The notes: a model not told the origin generated them from the sequence alone. A stretch of 64,000 nucleotides of DNA from JAFNAG01 sp963824985 (GCA_963824985.1 CAWGRQ010000047.1:186001-250000); one strand, 5' to 3'; positions 20,072 to 29,607 are shown, counted from the first letter of the stretch. A program made the numbers and translations.

Positions 20072-20339
20072 CGATCGTATCTCCCATAGAAGGCGCCCTC
20101 GCGCCCGAGCCGCCATGGCCGGCCACAACGTTCCGGCCATCGGCTCGTCGCGATCCGGCGCCTGATCCCGTTTCCATAACTGCCGCCCGTCCGCCGGATC
20201 GGACAATGCTCATTACTGTATCATACAGCGATCCTTCATCTGCAGAATTGCGGTTTTTCGGTCCCGGCGCCGCGGGATTCTTGTTACCGGACGAGAAGAC
20301 TGCTACTCTCGTTTCACCCAACGAGGAACCATTCCCGTC

Positions 20340-20945
20340 ATGGACATAGAACAGCCGACCTCGAGCTTTCAGTTGATCGACCGGATCAAGCGCGGCGACC
20401 GCGAAGCCCTGTCCCCGCTTTTCGATAAACATCGCCGCCGGCTGGCCGTCCTGGCTCACTACCGCCTGGGCCCGCAGCTGCGCGGGCTCGTGGAGATCGA
20501 CGATATCCTCCAGGACACCCTGCTCAAGGCGTACGTGCAGTTCGACCAGTTCACCTACAGGACGCCGGGCAGCTTCCTGCATTGGCTGGCCCGCATCATG
20601 GAACATGTCATCCAGGACGCCGCGCGCTATCATGGCCGGCAGAAGCGGAACGCCGCCGAAATGGTTCCCTTGCGCTCGCAAAGCAATCCCCGCGGCCCGG
20701 AGCCGCTCAACTCCGAAACCCCAAGCCGCCTCCTGGCGCAGGACGAGGAGCTGCGCGCCCTGCTGCGCGAATTGGACCGACTCCCCGACCGCTATCGTGA
20801 AGTCATCCTGCTGGCCAAACTCGAGGGCCTGTCCACCGAGGAGATTTCCGAAAGGATCGGAAAATCACGCGCGGCGGTCGCCCTGCTGCTGCACCGTGCC
20901 ATCAAGCGATTCAGGCAGGTACGCGGACTGGAGGACACGCCATGA
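20340..20945 (+). CDS. ECF-type RNA polymerase sigma factor
   Basis: 201 residues. Region 2 is seen in LSPLFDKHRRRLAVLAHYRL and VEIDDILQDTLLKAY, and region 4 in LDRLPDRYREVILLAKLEGLSTEEISERIG with a helix-turn-helix (KSRAAVALLLHRAIKRF). The subtype resembles the planctomycete/acidobacterial ECF factors genetically linked to Ser/Thr kinases instead of anti-sigma factors. Its stop overlaps the start of the kinase gene by four bases (ATGA at 20942-20945). It is divergent from tatT with a 268-base shared upstream region. Activity is probably set by phosphorylation from the neighbour. Confidence 0.9.
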   Translation: MDIEQPTSSFQLIDRIKRGDREALSPLFDKHRRRLAVLAHYRLGPQLRGLVEIDDILQDTLLKAYVQFDQFTYRTPGSFLHWLARIMEHVIQDAARYHGRQKRNAAEMVPLRSQSNPRGPEPLNSETPSRLLAQDEELRALLRELDRLPDRYREVILLAKLEGLSTEEISERIGKSRAAVALLLHRAIKRFRQVRGLEDTP

Positions 20946-23368
20946 AGGGTCCGGACGGAGAGCAGGATCGGGAAACCCGGAATGAAGCGGCGCAGCCGCC
21001 GGCGGCCGAAGAACAGCAGCTCGCCAACGCTGTGGCGGAATACCTCGATCGGCGGGCGGGAGGCGACGATCTCGATGCCGAGTCCCACTGCCGCCTGCAT
21101 CCCGAACTCGAGGGCCTGCGCGCCCAGCTGGACGCCCTGGATCAGATGGAAGCGGTCCTGGAACCTGCCGGTACTCCGGCGCCGGAAGGCATGCCGCACG
21201 AGACGCTGCCGGCGACGCTTTCGGGTCACAGGATCCTGGGAGAGATCGGCGCCGGCGGCATGGGGCGCGTGCTGCGCGGCGTCGACGAAGCCCTGGGCCG
21301 CTCAGTGGCCATCAAGATGCTGAACACCCGGTACCGCAACCACCCCCTGGTGCGCGAACGGTTCATGCAGGAGGCGCGGGCCATGGCCCGCCTGCGCCAC
21401 CCCAATATCGTCCATATCTACAACCTGGGGCAGCCGGATGAGATCCCTCATTTTGTCATGGAATATGTGGACGGGCTATCGCTGGTTGAGGCAGCCCGGC
21501 CTCTGTCCCTCGAGCAGAAGGTCGAACTGATGCACAAGGTCGCGCTCGCGGTCGAATTCCTGCATCGCCACCAGATTGTTCACCGGGACCTGAAGCCGGG
21601 CAACATCCTGGTCGGGCCGGATCTCGAACCCAAAGTGCTCGACTTCGGCCTGGCGCAGCAGGCTGACGACAGCCGGCGCCTGACCCTGGCGGGCGAAATC
21701 GTTGGAACGCCGGAGTACTTTTCTCCAGAACAGGCCCGCGCCGATCCGGCGCTCGATGCGCGCAGCGACATCTTTTCCCTCGGCATTCTCCTGTATCAGC
21801 TGCTCACCGGCGTCGTCCCGTTCCGCGCCCCGGACCTTCCCGCTCAGACGCAGGTAACCTGCAACCAGGAACCGGTATTGCCGAGGCGCCTGAATCCGAA
21901 TATCCCCGGCGATCTGCAGAACGTCTGCCTCAAGGCGCTCGAAAAGCAGCCGGGAGACCGATATCAGACCGCCCTGGAAATGGCCGACGATCTGGCTCGC
22001 TTCCTCGCCGGCGAACCAGTCCTGGCCAGCCCCACGTCCTACGCGCGCATCATGGCGGGAAAAATCGAGCAGCACCTGCGCGAGCTCTCGGGCTGGAAGC
22101 AGGACCACATCCTCTCACCCTATGAGTATGATTCGTTCCGCAAGCTCTACGACAGGCTGGTGGAGCGGGAGGACGCCTGGATCCTGGAGGTGCGCCGCTT
22201 ATCCGTCTCGCAGGTCACGCTCTACCTGGGAGCCTGGATCCTGATCATGGGGGCGTTGCTCGTATTGCTGTTCCGCTTTGAAAAACTGTCGGATACTTCA
22301 TCCCTCCTGCTCGCCGTCGCCGCTTCGGCCCCGACCGCATGGATCGGAATTCGCTGCTGGAAACAGGGGCGTTTCCGCATCGCCATCGCCTATCTGCTGG
22401 CCTTCTGCCTGATGTTCCCGGTAACCCTCCTGATTGCCATGAACAAATGGCACCTGCTGTCAGGGTTCTCGAAGGGCGATCTGAACCTGGAACTGCTCGC
22501 GCAATTCACGGCCGCTCATCAGCCAACCAATGCCCAGCTGTCGTGGGCCATCCTGGGATCCCTCCCCGTTTACCTGTGGATGCGCCGCTTCACCCGGGCC
22601 TCCGTATTTTCCCTCGTCTTCGCAATGATGGCGGGCCTGCAGCCCGTGGTCCTGCTCGCACGGCAGGGAGCCATCCAGTGGCTGAGTGACGATCCGCGCC
22701 AGGTCTTCCTGCGATTGATTCCCGTGGCTCTTCTCTTTTTCCTCCTGGCGGCCGTCATCGAGCGGCGCTGCCAGCCTTCGGATTCGCGATACTTTTACCC
22801 CGTGGCGCTCTTCTTCACCTTTGTGGCGCTCTCGGGCGAGGCGGCGATGGACGGCCGGTATGCCGACTGGCTGGCCCGGACGATCCCCAAATCCCACGGC
22901 CTTCCCGAATACCTGTTCATCTTCAATGCCCTGATCTATCTGTTCATGCAGAGTCTGAGCGAGCGCTTCGGTTCGGCGCAGATGCGCTCCGTCGCCAAGG
23001 TGCTCCGCTTCGTCATTCCCGGCCATATCCTGACTTCCCTGCTGCTGCTCCAGATCCACGCCGCCCGGGAGTGGGAGCGCACGCAGATCGCCGGCTGGCA
23101 GACGGAGGCGAGGTTCTTTGAGATCCTGCTGCTGGTGGCCGCATGCCTGTTCGTATTCGGCAGCATTCCAAAGCAGATGAAAAACTTCTTTGCCTCGGGA
23201 ATGCTGTTTCTGGCCATCGGCATCGTTCGCGTGCAGCAGGACCTGCTGCGGAATCACCCGCTGTGGCCGGTCGGCCTGCTGATCGCGGGGTTGCTGATGA
23301 TGTATGTCGCCGTCAACTACACCCCGCTCCGGCTCGCCTTAGCCCGCCGGCTCCGCCGGAACCGCTGA
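20942..23368 (+). CDS. Membrane-bound Ser/Thr protein kinase linked to the ECF sigma factor
   Basis: 808 residues. Kinase domain ~95-365 with glycine loop GEIGAGGMGRV, Lys125 in VAIK, catalytic HRDLKPGN (Asp216), DFG at 234-236 and GTPEYFSPEQA activation-loop end, all of the Hanks-type set. After a linker (~365-420) the C-terminal half is a large membrane domain of about ten hydrophobic segments. The first 90 residues resemble the sigma-partner extension found in such kinases (HPELEGLRAQLDAL). It overlaps the sigma gene, so both are made together. The membrane part has no recognised sensor family and is the probable signal input. Confidence 0.9.
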   Translation: MKGPDGEQDRETRNEAAQPPAAEEQQLANAVAEYLDRRAGGDDLDAESHCRLHPELEGLRAQLDALDQMEAVLEPAGTPAPEGMPHETLPATLSGHRILGEIGAGGMGRVLRGVDEALGRSVAIKMLNTRYRNHPLVRERFMQEARAMARLRHPNIVHIYNLGQPDEIPHFVMEYVDGLSLVEAARPLSLEQKVELMHKVALAVEFLHRHQIVHRDLKPGNILVGPDLEPKVLDFGLAQQADDSRRLTLAGEIVGTPEYFSPEQARADPALDARSDIFSLGILLYQLLTGVVPFRAPDLPAQTQVTCNQEPVLPRRLNPNIPGDLQNVCLKALEKQPGDRYQTALEMADDLARFLAGEPVLASPTSYARIMAGKIEQHLRELSGWKQDHILSPYEYDSFRKLYDRLVEREDAWILEVRRLSVSQVTLYLGAWILIMGALLVLLFRFEKLSDTSSLLLAVAASAPTAWIGIRCWKQGRFRIAIAYLLAFCLMFPVTLLIAMNKWHLLSGFSKGDLNLELLAQFTAAHQPTNAQLSWAILGSLPVYLWMRRFTRASVFSLVFAMMAGLQPVVLLARQGAIQWLSDDPRQVFLRLIPVALLFFLLAAVIERRCQPSDSRYFYPVALFFTFVALSGEAAMDGRYADWLARTIPKSHGLPEYLFIFNALIYLFMQSLSERFGSAQMRSVAKVLRFVIPGHILTSLLLLQIHAAREWERTQIAGWQTEARFFEILLLVAACLFVFGSIPKQMKNFFASGMLFLAIGIVRVQQDLLRNHPLWPVGLLIAGLLMMYVAVNYTPLRLALARRLRRNR

Positions 23369-23424
23369 GGTTGATATGGGGATTCGCACGGAAAACGAGG
23401 CCCGCGCGGCCTGATGGAGGCTCC

Positions 23425-23649
23425 ATGGGCGGCGTCAAAGTAGAGTGTTACGCGGGATACCGCGGCGACCAGCGGCCGGTGAGGTTTACCCTTGGGTTGA
23501 ACACTTTCGAGGTCCGGGAAATAGAAGACCAGTGGTATTCGCCCGACGCCAGATACTTTCGCGTGCGTGCGGGTGACGGATGCCTCTACGTCCTCCGTCA
23601 CGACGAGGTCGGGGATCAGTGGACCCTGGAGGCTTTCCGGGCTCCCTGA
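23425..23649 (+). CDS. Small conserved protein of unknown function
   Basis: 74 residues from the ATG at 23425 with GGAGG at 23415-23419. Beta-rich, with the pattern YRGDQRPVRFTLG, EVREIEDQWYSPDARYFRVRA and YVLRHDE. I recall similar short proteins of this pattern in Acidobacteria and Deltaproteobacteria without a known function; that is memory, not a search. No signal peptide or membrane segment, so cytoplasmic. 56 bases after the kinase gene on the same strand, so possibly cotranscribed. Confidence 0.7.
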   Translation: MGGVKVECYAGYRGDQRPVRFTLGLNTFEVREIEDQWYSPDARYFRVRAGDGCLYVLRHDEVGDQWTLEAFRAP

Positions 23650-23670
23650 TGTGCCGGAAGAGCGTTGTGG

Positions 23671-24261
23671 CTATCTCCCGGCATCCGAGGTTTTCCGCTT
23701 TTCCCGGAAGTGGCGCCAGAGGAAAATCAGGGCTACACCCGCCAGGATCAGCAATCCGATCACCGGGTAATGGTCTTTGAATACGTCGGCCGCCTGGTCG
23801 CCGAACCGCGCGCCCAGATAGGCCAGCACCGAATAGCGTACCAGGCGCCCGGCCAGAACCCCGTTGGCAAAACTGGTCTGACGGACCTTGAAGGCGCCGG
23901 CCGCCAGGATGACCAGCTTGGTCGGAAACGGCGGCGGCACGATCACCCCTGCCATCACAGCCCCGAAAGCATTCCGGTCGAGCTTCTCCTTCACCCAGGC
24001 GCGCTTTTCCGGGCTGAAACGAGACAAAGCCATCTCCCCGCCGGCACGGGCGACCCGGTATAGTACGAGGCAGCCGAGGGTGGAACCGATCGCCGCGGCC
24101 AGAACGATCAGCCAGATCTGCATCGGCCGCCGCCAGGCGAGCAGCAGCACCAGGGCATCGGGCCCGCCCATCATCGGCACCGCGGCGGAATCGATGAAAG
24201 CGATACCCATTAATCCCGGGATCCCCCACAACAACAGATACTGGCCCAGACGCTGAAGCAA
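23671..24261 (-). CDS. DedA/VTT-family membrane protein
   Basis: 196 residues with four to five hydrophobic helices and the DedA/SNARE-associated VTT core: an early GIPGLMGIAFIDSAAVPMMGGPDALV segment, AAAIGSTLGCLVLYRVARAGGE, and PFPTKLVILAAGAF followed by LAGRLVRYSVLAYLGARFG. Family members act in lipid-carrier (undecaprenyl phosphate) or phospholipid translocation and membrane homeostasis. Convergent with the small gene at 23425-23649. Confidence 0.82.
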   Translation of the reverse strand: MLQRLGQYLLLWGIPGLMGIAFIDSAAVPMMGGPDALVLLLAWRRPMQIWLIVLAAAIGSTLGCLVLYRVARAGGEMALSRFSPEKRAWVKEKLDRNAFGAVMAGVIVPPPFPTKLVILAAGAFKVRQTSFANGVLAGRLVRYSVLAYLGARFGDQAADVFKDHYPVIGLLILAGVALIFLWRHFREKRKTSDAGR

Positions 24262-24454
24262 ACGGAGACCTGCCTTTCAAAAGTCCGGCCTCGGACAGAG
24301 GTCCACCATTGCACCTGACAGAGCTGCGGCGCAGGAATACCGGATACGCCGGCCCCGGCGTTCCCCGTGCCAAATTCCTGTCCTCCCGGACGGCACCTAA
24401 TGTAACCTAATCCCCGGTTTTCCTTGAAAACTAATTTTGCCCAGGAGAAAACCC

Positions 24455-25411
24455 ATGATTGCAGTACATCTTGAAAACGGCAAAGTGTTCGTCCGGAGCC
24501 GGCCGCGGCCGCTTCGTCCCCAAGGCTGGGCCATGATCCGGCTGCTGTGCGCCGGTATCTGCAATACCGATCTGGAGCTCCAGCGCGGTTACTTCGGTTT
24601 TCGCGGCACGCCGGGACACGAGTTCGTGGGTGAAGTCGTGGCCGCGGACACACAGCAGCTCATCGGCCGCCGCGTGGTCGGGGAAATCAACCTGGCCTGC
24701 GGAAAATGCGAGTGGTGCCGGCGCGGGCTCGGCCGACACTGCCCCACGCTCAAGGTGCTGGGGATCAAGGGGCAGCCGGGCGTCTTTTCCGAATATTTTG
24801 TCCTTCCGGAGATAAACCTCCACAAGGTGCCGGCCGACATTCCCACCGAACGTGCAGTGTTCGTGGAGCCTCTGGCGGCCGCCTGCGAGATTCTCGACCA
24901 GGTCCGGATTCCTCGCGGCGCCCCGGTGGCGGTGCTCGGCGACGGCAAGCTCGGTTTGCTGGTAGCACAGGTCCTGCAATTGAATGGAGCCGAAGTTCAT
25001 CTCTACGGCCGCCACAAGGAAAAATTGCGCATCGCGGAGGCGGTCGGCGTGACGGCGGAGCATAATCGCAAACGATTGCCCGCCAGGGCCTACGATTGGG
25101 TCGTGGAGGTCACCGGATCCCAGGAAGGGTTGCGGCAGGCGGTACACATGGCGCGCCCCCGGGGGACCGTGGTGTTGAAATCGACAGTGCACAATCTCCC
25201 CACCATCGATACGGCGGCAATTGTGGTCAACGAAATCACCCTGATCGGATCGCGCTGCGGGCGCTTCAAGCCCGCGTTGCGCCTCCTGCGGGAGGGGAAG
25301 ATCCGGGTTGAGGGGATGATCGCGGCCCGCATGCCGCTCACCGAGGCCCCCAGTGCCTTCGAAAAGGCCGGCGGCGGCGCCCTTAAAGTCCTGCTTTACA
25401 TAAACTTGTAA
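24455..25411 (+). CDS. Zinc-dependent alcohol dehydrogenase (MDR family)
   Basis: 318 residues starting at ATG 24455 (AGGAG at 24443-24447). GroES-like domain with catalytic-zinc residues in LCAGICNTDLE and GHEFVGEV, and the structural-zinc cysteines in CGKCEWCRRGLGRHC. Rossmann domain with VLGDGKLGLLVAQVL. C-terminal GGALKVLLY. It oxidises an alcohol or polyol with NAD(P). It belongs to the branch with a short N-terminus often annotated as L-threonine/sorbitol-type or alcohol dehydrogenase, but the substrate is undetermined. Has its own transcription unit. Confidence 0.88.
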   Translation: MIAVHLENGKVFVRSRPRPLRPQGWAMIRLLCAGICNTDLELQRGYFGFRGTPGHEFVGEVVAADTQQLIGRRVVGEINLACGKCEWCRRGLGRHCPTLKVLGIKGQPGVFSEYFVLPEINLHKVPADIPTERAVFVEPLAAACEILDQVRIPRGAPVAVLGDGKLGLLVAQVLQLNGAEVHLYGRHKEKLRIAEAVGVTAEHNRKRLPARAYDWVVEVTGSQEGLRQAVHMARPRGTVVLKSTVHNLPTIDTAAIVVNEITLIGSRCGRFKPALRLLREGKIRVEGMIAARMPLTEAPSAFEKAGGGALKVLLYINL

Positions 25412-25547
25412 CTGTTTAGGCTTTGGTTAGGGGCAGCGAAAAGCGATCACGTCAATGATCTCTCGCCGGCCCGATCCGTGATCATCGGCGTTCTTCCGTG
25501 TCCAGAGATGTCGTGTGCGATCGCTTCCTTACGAATAAAGGAGGCTA

Positions 25548-25803
25548 AGTACTCGTGGTCATAATTACGCTAACGTCTGCGGGTGGGCTCCAAGGGATCT
25601 CCTTAAAGAGAAAGGTCTTTCCTGAGCGTCATCGTAACGGATACGGTGCTCATGCCCACCCGCCCTTCGGGCGCCGGCGGGGCGGCCCTGTCTGCTTTGT
25701 CGCTCCTCCTCGACGATGACCGGCATCGCCTTCGTCGTCGCTTCGCGCATCCAGGGCCGCCGCGCTCGGCGCATACGTTACCGTAATTATGCCCACGAGT
25801 ACT
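25548..25803. repeat. MITE-like palindromic element 2
   Basis: 256-base element. The ~29-base ends at 25548-25576 and 25775-25803 are inverted copies differing at two positions (AGTACTCGTGG... and ...CCACGAGTACT). The interior is GC-rich and palindromic, and shares the CCCTTCGGGC hairpin with element 1 but not its ends. The right tip provides part of the stop codon of the downstream minus-strand gene. The remaining bases of the 390-base gap (25412-25547) hold a short outer palindrome (AAGCGATCAC / GTGTGCGATCGCTT) enclosing a TTCTTCCGTGTCC word that recurs elsewhere. Confidence 0.72.
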
Positions 25804-27298
25804 AATCTTCAGTTCGCGGGAATTTCGGGAAGGCGAGACAATCGATAAACAGTTGTTGAAACTGAGGCTCGAATGCCAGCGGGATGTGTTCAACAGGGGA
25901 TGACGGGAGCAGGGACGGAGAAAGGAGGATCATTTTCGCCCCGCGCAAGGCTGCGTTCCCCGCGGGCCTGATCTTGCAGGGCGCCATTTCGAGCAATCCG
26001 ATGCGCAGGGCGCTCTCGAAGCGGATGTAATTGCCGAAGGCGCCCGCGAGGTGAGCCACTTCGATGTCGTTGTGTGTTGCACCCCAGCACTGGAGCAGCA
26101 GGCGCATTCCGGAGGCCACAGCCGACTTGGCCAGCTGCAGTTCACGGATGTCGGATTGGGTCAGAATCACCGGTCCGCAAACGGGAAATTCGTGGGCGCC
26201 GTTGGCCAGCCCGCCCCCGGGGAGGATCGCCCCGGAATCGAGTCCCGCGGCTACGGCATCGACCAATCCGCTGCCGCAGATGCCGCGGGCCGGTCCGCCG
26301 CCGATCACGTGGCACTCGAGATGCCCTTCATCATGAAAGACGCGGGCGATGGCGCCGCTCGCGGCCCGCATCCCCATGCGTATGGATGAGGCTTCGAATG
26401 CCGGTCCGGCGGCGGTGGAGGCGCAGATCATCCGCTCGCGGTTGCCCATGATGATCTCGCCGTTGGTTCCGAGGTCGATCAGAACGCGGAGGCGATCGCC
26501 GGCCCCAAGGTCGACCGCGACCAGGCCGGCCAGGATGTCCGAGCCGACGAATCCGCCCAGGCAGCGGAGAAACCGCACCTGGCATGTGGACGGCAGGGGC
26601 CAATCGAGCTGCGTGGGGGTGAATCGTCGGTCTCCGTAATCCGCGGGCTGGAAGGGGGCATGGGAAAGCGGCTCGACACTGAGGCCGCAAAACAGGTGAT
26701 GCATTACCGTGTTGCCCACCAGCAGAACCTCGCGGACCTCGCCGGCCCGCTCGCCCGCCATTTCAGCCAGCATTCCGCCGATCGCCCTTCGAATCACCGG
26801 CGTCAGGCCATCATCCGATAGCGCGAATTGCACCCGACTCATAACATCCGCTCCGTGGACGCACTGCGGATTCAGCGCGGTGCGCACGGCCAGCACCTCG
26901 CCGGAGGCCAGATCGAGCATCTGGGCGGCGAGTGTAGTCGTCCCCAAATCGACGGCGATGCCGAGGCCGGTCCGCGTACCGCCTTCCAAACGCGTCTCAT
27001 CGGTCAAAATCGAGGTGACCCATTGTCCGACCTCGAGCTTGAGCGGAGCATCGACGCGCGCCCGGCAGGCCAGGCGCCAGCCACTCTCCAGTTCATCCTC
27101 GCTAAAAACAAACTGGTCTTCGATCCTGGCCGGCATCGCGCCGTCGAGGACACGTATCCGGCACCCGCCGCACAGGTCAGAGCCGCCGCATGGAAATTCC
27201 ACGCCATACCCGGCCAGGACATCCGCGAGAGCGGATCCGCGCTCAGCCTCGATGCGCGTGCCGAGCGGAAACAGTTCGATGGAGACGGTTTCCTTCAT
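25802..27298 (-). CDS. RACo-type ferredoxin/ASKHA protein (corrinoid reductive activator family)
   Basis: 498 residues from ATG 27298. N-terminal 2Fe-2S ferredoxin domain with cysteines in FPCGGSDLCGGC and a fourth in RLAC, a linker, then an ASKHA actin-like ATPase fold: GIAVDLGTTTLAAQ phosphate-1 loop, LLVGNTVMHHLF, VLIDLGTNGEI, GICGSGLVDAVA, VAHLAGAFGNYI (DUF4445 region). Family members use ATP to drive reduction of Co(II)-corrinoid proteins of methyl transfer pathways. No corrinoid protein or methyltransferase is nearby, so the partner must be elsewhere. The stop codon overlaps the tip of MITE-like element 2. Confidence 0.88.
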   Translation of the reverse strand: MKETVSIELFPLGTRIEAERGSALADVLAGYGVEFPCGGSDLCGGCRIRVLDGAMPARIEDQFVFSEDELESGWRLACRARVDAPLKLEVGQWVTSILTDETRLEGGTRTGLGIAVDLGTTTLAAQMLDLASGEVLAVRTALNPQCVHGADVMSRVQFALSDDGLTPVIRRAIGGMLAEMAGERAGEVREVLLVGNTVMHHLFCGLSVEPLSHAPFQPADYGDRRFTPTQLDWPLPSTCQVRFLRCLGGFVGSDILAGLVAVDLGAGDRLRVLIDLGTNGEIIMGNRERMICASTAAGPAFEASSIRMGMRAASGAIARVFHDEGHLECHVIGGGPARGICGSGLVDAVAAGLDSGAILPGGGLANGAHEFPVCGPVILTQSDIRELQLAKSAVASGMRLLLQCWGATHNDIEVAHLAGAFGNYIRFESALRIGLLEMAPCKIRPAGNAALRGAKMILLSPSLLPSSPVEHIPLAFEPQFQQLFIDCLAFPKFPRTED

Positions 27299-27529
27299 GA
27301 ACCTATTCTGCCACAAGTCCGCATCCCCCCAACCGGAAAGGATAATTATGAAAAGCGGACATTCCGATCTTCCCGTTGGTCGCAGAAAAGCACCACGACG
27401 GGAGGGAGGTTGGGATTTCCGCTCTTGCCGTCAATTCCACAATGCCGATGCGGCTGTAAATTCAATGTACTGCAAATAGGTTTCATTGTAATAATATGCC
27501 TACACCCCTACATCAGGAGATAAAAGCAC

Positions 27530-28291
27530 ATGGAAGAAAACGTAACCGGAGCAGGCGAAACAGGAGCAGAAGCCCCGCCATTGGGTTTCTTCGAAAGATT
27601 GACGGGAGTTTTTTTTGAGCCCTCGAAAACATTCGTAGACATAGATCGCCGGCCGACCTGGTTCGGCATTTTCGTGATTCTGAGCATCCTGACCATCCCC
27701 TTTACTTACACGCTCCTTACGCGCATCGATCCGGGAGCCGCCATTCGTCAGAGGCTGGAAACATCAGGGGCTTCGGCGGAGCAGATTGAGCAGCAGGTAA
27801 AAGCTGCTTCAGCCATTACCCAGAGCCCACTTTACAAATACGGCATGACGGCGGTCGCGCCGGTTGGCACTCTGGTGGTCTATCTGATCCTGGCTGGAGT
27901 GTTCCTCCTGCTCTTCATCATCATGGGTGTATCGCTGACGTTCAAGAAATCGCTGGCCGTGACGTTCTGGGGGTGTGCGCCCCCGGCAATCATCAGCATG
28001 ATCCTTGCCACGATTCTGATGTACGTCAAGGATCCCTCCACCATCGATCCACAGCATCTGGTGATGAGCAACCTGGGTCCGCTGGTGGACGCGAAGACGA
28101 ATCCGGCTCTGAACAGTCTGCTATCGTCCATCGACCTGTTTTCCTTCTGGACGATCGTACTCCTGGCCATCGGGTTTGCCGCCGTTTCGGCCAAACGGCT
28201 GACTACCGGCAAGGCCGCCACGGGGATTCTGGTGCTCTGGGCTATTTATGTGTTGGGCAAAATGGGCTACTTCGCCTTTATTGCCAGTTAG
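27530..28291 (+). CDS. Yip1-domain membrane protein
   Basis: 253 residues, start ATG 27530 behind AGGAG (27515-27519). Soluble N-terminus of ~25 residues (LGFFERLTGVFFEPSKTF), then five hydrophobic helices at about 42-62, 112-135, 145-170, 205-225 and 230-250: the Yip1/YIPF arrangement with the typical FFEPSKTF motif before the first helix. Bacterial members are of unknown role. Convergent with the ROK kinase gene. Confidence 0.8.
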   Translation: MEENVTGAGETGAEAPPLGFFERLTGVFFEPSKTFVDIDRRPTWFGIFVILSILTIPFTYTLLTRIDPGAAIRQRLETSGASAEQIEQQVKAASAITQSPLYKYGMTAVAPVGTLVVYLILAGVFLLLFIIMGVSLTFKKSLAVTFWGCAPPAIISMILATILMYVKDPSTIDPQHLVMSNLGPLVDAKTNPALNSLLSSIDLFSFWTIVLLAIGFAAVSAKRLTTGKAATGILVLWAIYVLGKMGYFAFIAS

Positions 28292-28413
28292 GTTCCCGAG
28301 GACGCATCCCTGATTGCACCATGCCATAGTTGCGCAGACGTATTTCTTGGGACGCCGAGAAAACCGGATGGGAGCGGTTAGGGCAAGAAAGATCCGTGTG
28401 CAAACGCGCCCGC

Positions 28414-29406
28414 TCACTCCCCGAGCGGGAGGAACAGGCTCGCCGCTCCGTAAATGCCGACATTTTTCTTGAGTTTTGCCGGCACAATGGGCAGCGAGGG
28501 GACAAAGGCGCGGTTGATGGTAAACTTCGGAATAGTCTCGCGAATCTTGTCAAACAGTGGCTTACCGATTTGCGAGACCCCCCCTCCGATCACGATGGCT
28601 TCAGGGTCGAACAGTGACACCATGCTCCCGAGAAACACGCCCAGGTAAAACCCGGTTTCGTCGAGAATCTCGGCGGCGATGCGGTCCTTGCGGCGGGCCG
28701 CGGCCGCGATCATCATGGGCGTTATCCGGCGGCCATCGCCGCGACTCAGGGTGCGCAACAGACTTGGGGTAGTGTGCTCCTGCTCCAGCAGGACGCGGGC
28801 GCGGCGCGCCATGGCGGGTCCGGACGCCAGCGCCTCGATGCACCCGTGGGTGCCGCAGCCGCAGAGGTAGCGACTGCCGTGGTCGATCACGACATGCCCG
28901 CCTTCGCCGGCCACGCCATTTTTGCCGTGATAGATCTTTCGATCAATGATGATGCCCGCGCCGATCCCGGTGCTAACGGTGACATAAAACACGTCCCGGA
29001 AGCCGGCAGCCGCGCCGATCAGCACCTCGGCCAGACCGGCGGCGTTGGCGTCATTCTCCACCCGCGCGGTGGCACCGAACCGATCCTCGACCATCCGGGC
29101 GAGCGGCACGTTGCTCCATCCGGGCAGATTCGGCGGCCGGAGCACCAGGCCGGTATGCGGATTAAGCGGACCCGGAGCGCACATGCCGATACCGCGCACG
29201 TTCCCGATTCCTCCGGCCATCCGGACCAGACGCTCAATCAGGCGCAGCACCTGCCCGAGACTGGTGGCCACGCCGCGTTCGGCCAGGGTTGGGATAACCA
29301 GAAACCGGGCCAGGCGCCCCTTGGCGGTCACCAGTCCGCCGGCGATCTTGGTCCCACCGATGTCGACGCCGATAGTCCATTGTCCCGCTGCTTTTCCTGT
29401 GGCCAT
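28414..29406 (-). CDS. ROK-family sugar kinase (glucokinase-like)
   Basis: 330 residues. ATP-binding DIGGTKIAGGL at the N-terminus, GMCAPGPLNPHTG, ENDANAAGLAE with the catalytic Asp, and the ROK zinc site HVVIDHGSRYLCGCGTHGCIEALAS (His plus three Cys). It phosphorylates a hexose such as glucose, N-acetylmannosamine or N-acetylglucosamine with ATP. No helix-turn-helix extension, so enzyme and not repressor. Divergently transcribed from the sugar porter at 29608, which suggests the pair takes up and phosphorylates the same sugar. Confidence 0.9.
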   Translation of the reverse strand: MATGKAAGQWTIGVDIGGTKIAGGLVTAKGRLARFLVIPTLAERGVATSLGQVLRLIERLVRMAGGIGNVRGIGMCAPGPLNPHTGLVLRPPNLPGWSNVPLARMVEDRFGATARVENDANAAGLAEVLIGAAAGFRDVFYVTVSTGIGAGIIIDRKIYHGKNGVAGEGGHVVIDHGSRYLCGCGTHGCIEALASGPAMARRARVLLEQEHTTPSLLRTLSRGDGRRITPMMIAAAARRKDRIAAEILDETGFYLGVFLGSMVSLFDPEAIVIGGGVSQIGKPLFDKIRETIPKFTINRAFVPSLPIVPAKLKKNVGIYGAASLFLPLGE

Positions 29407-29607
29407 GGGTTCACCTCGCTGGCCAACTTTAGGATCAATGAGGCTGAGGGGTCAAGAGGCAAAGGGAACCATGCGGAGTAAACTGCAGAGATTTCCATCC
29501 GATCTGAGACCGGAATGGTGCTATGCTACGCGCGCTGACACCGAGCCCCGGCAAAGACGGCCGAGCCCGTGGAATGGAATCCCGCTCACCATAGAAAGGC
29601 AGCAACG

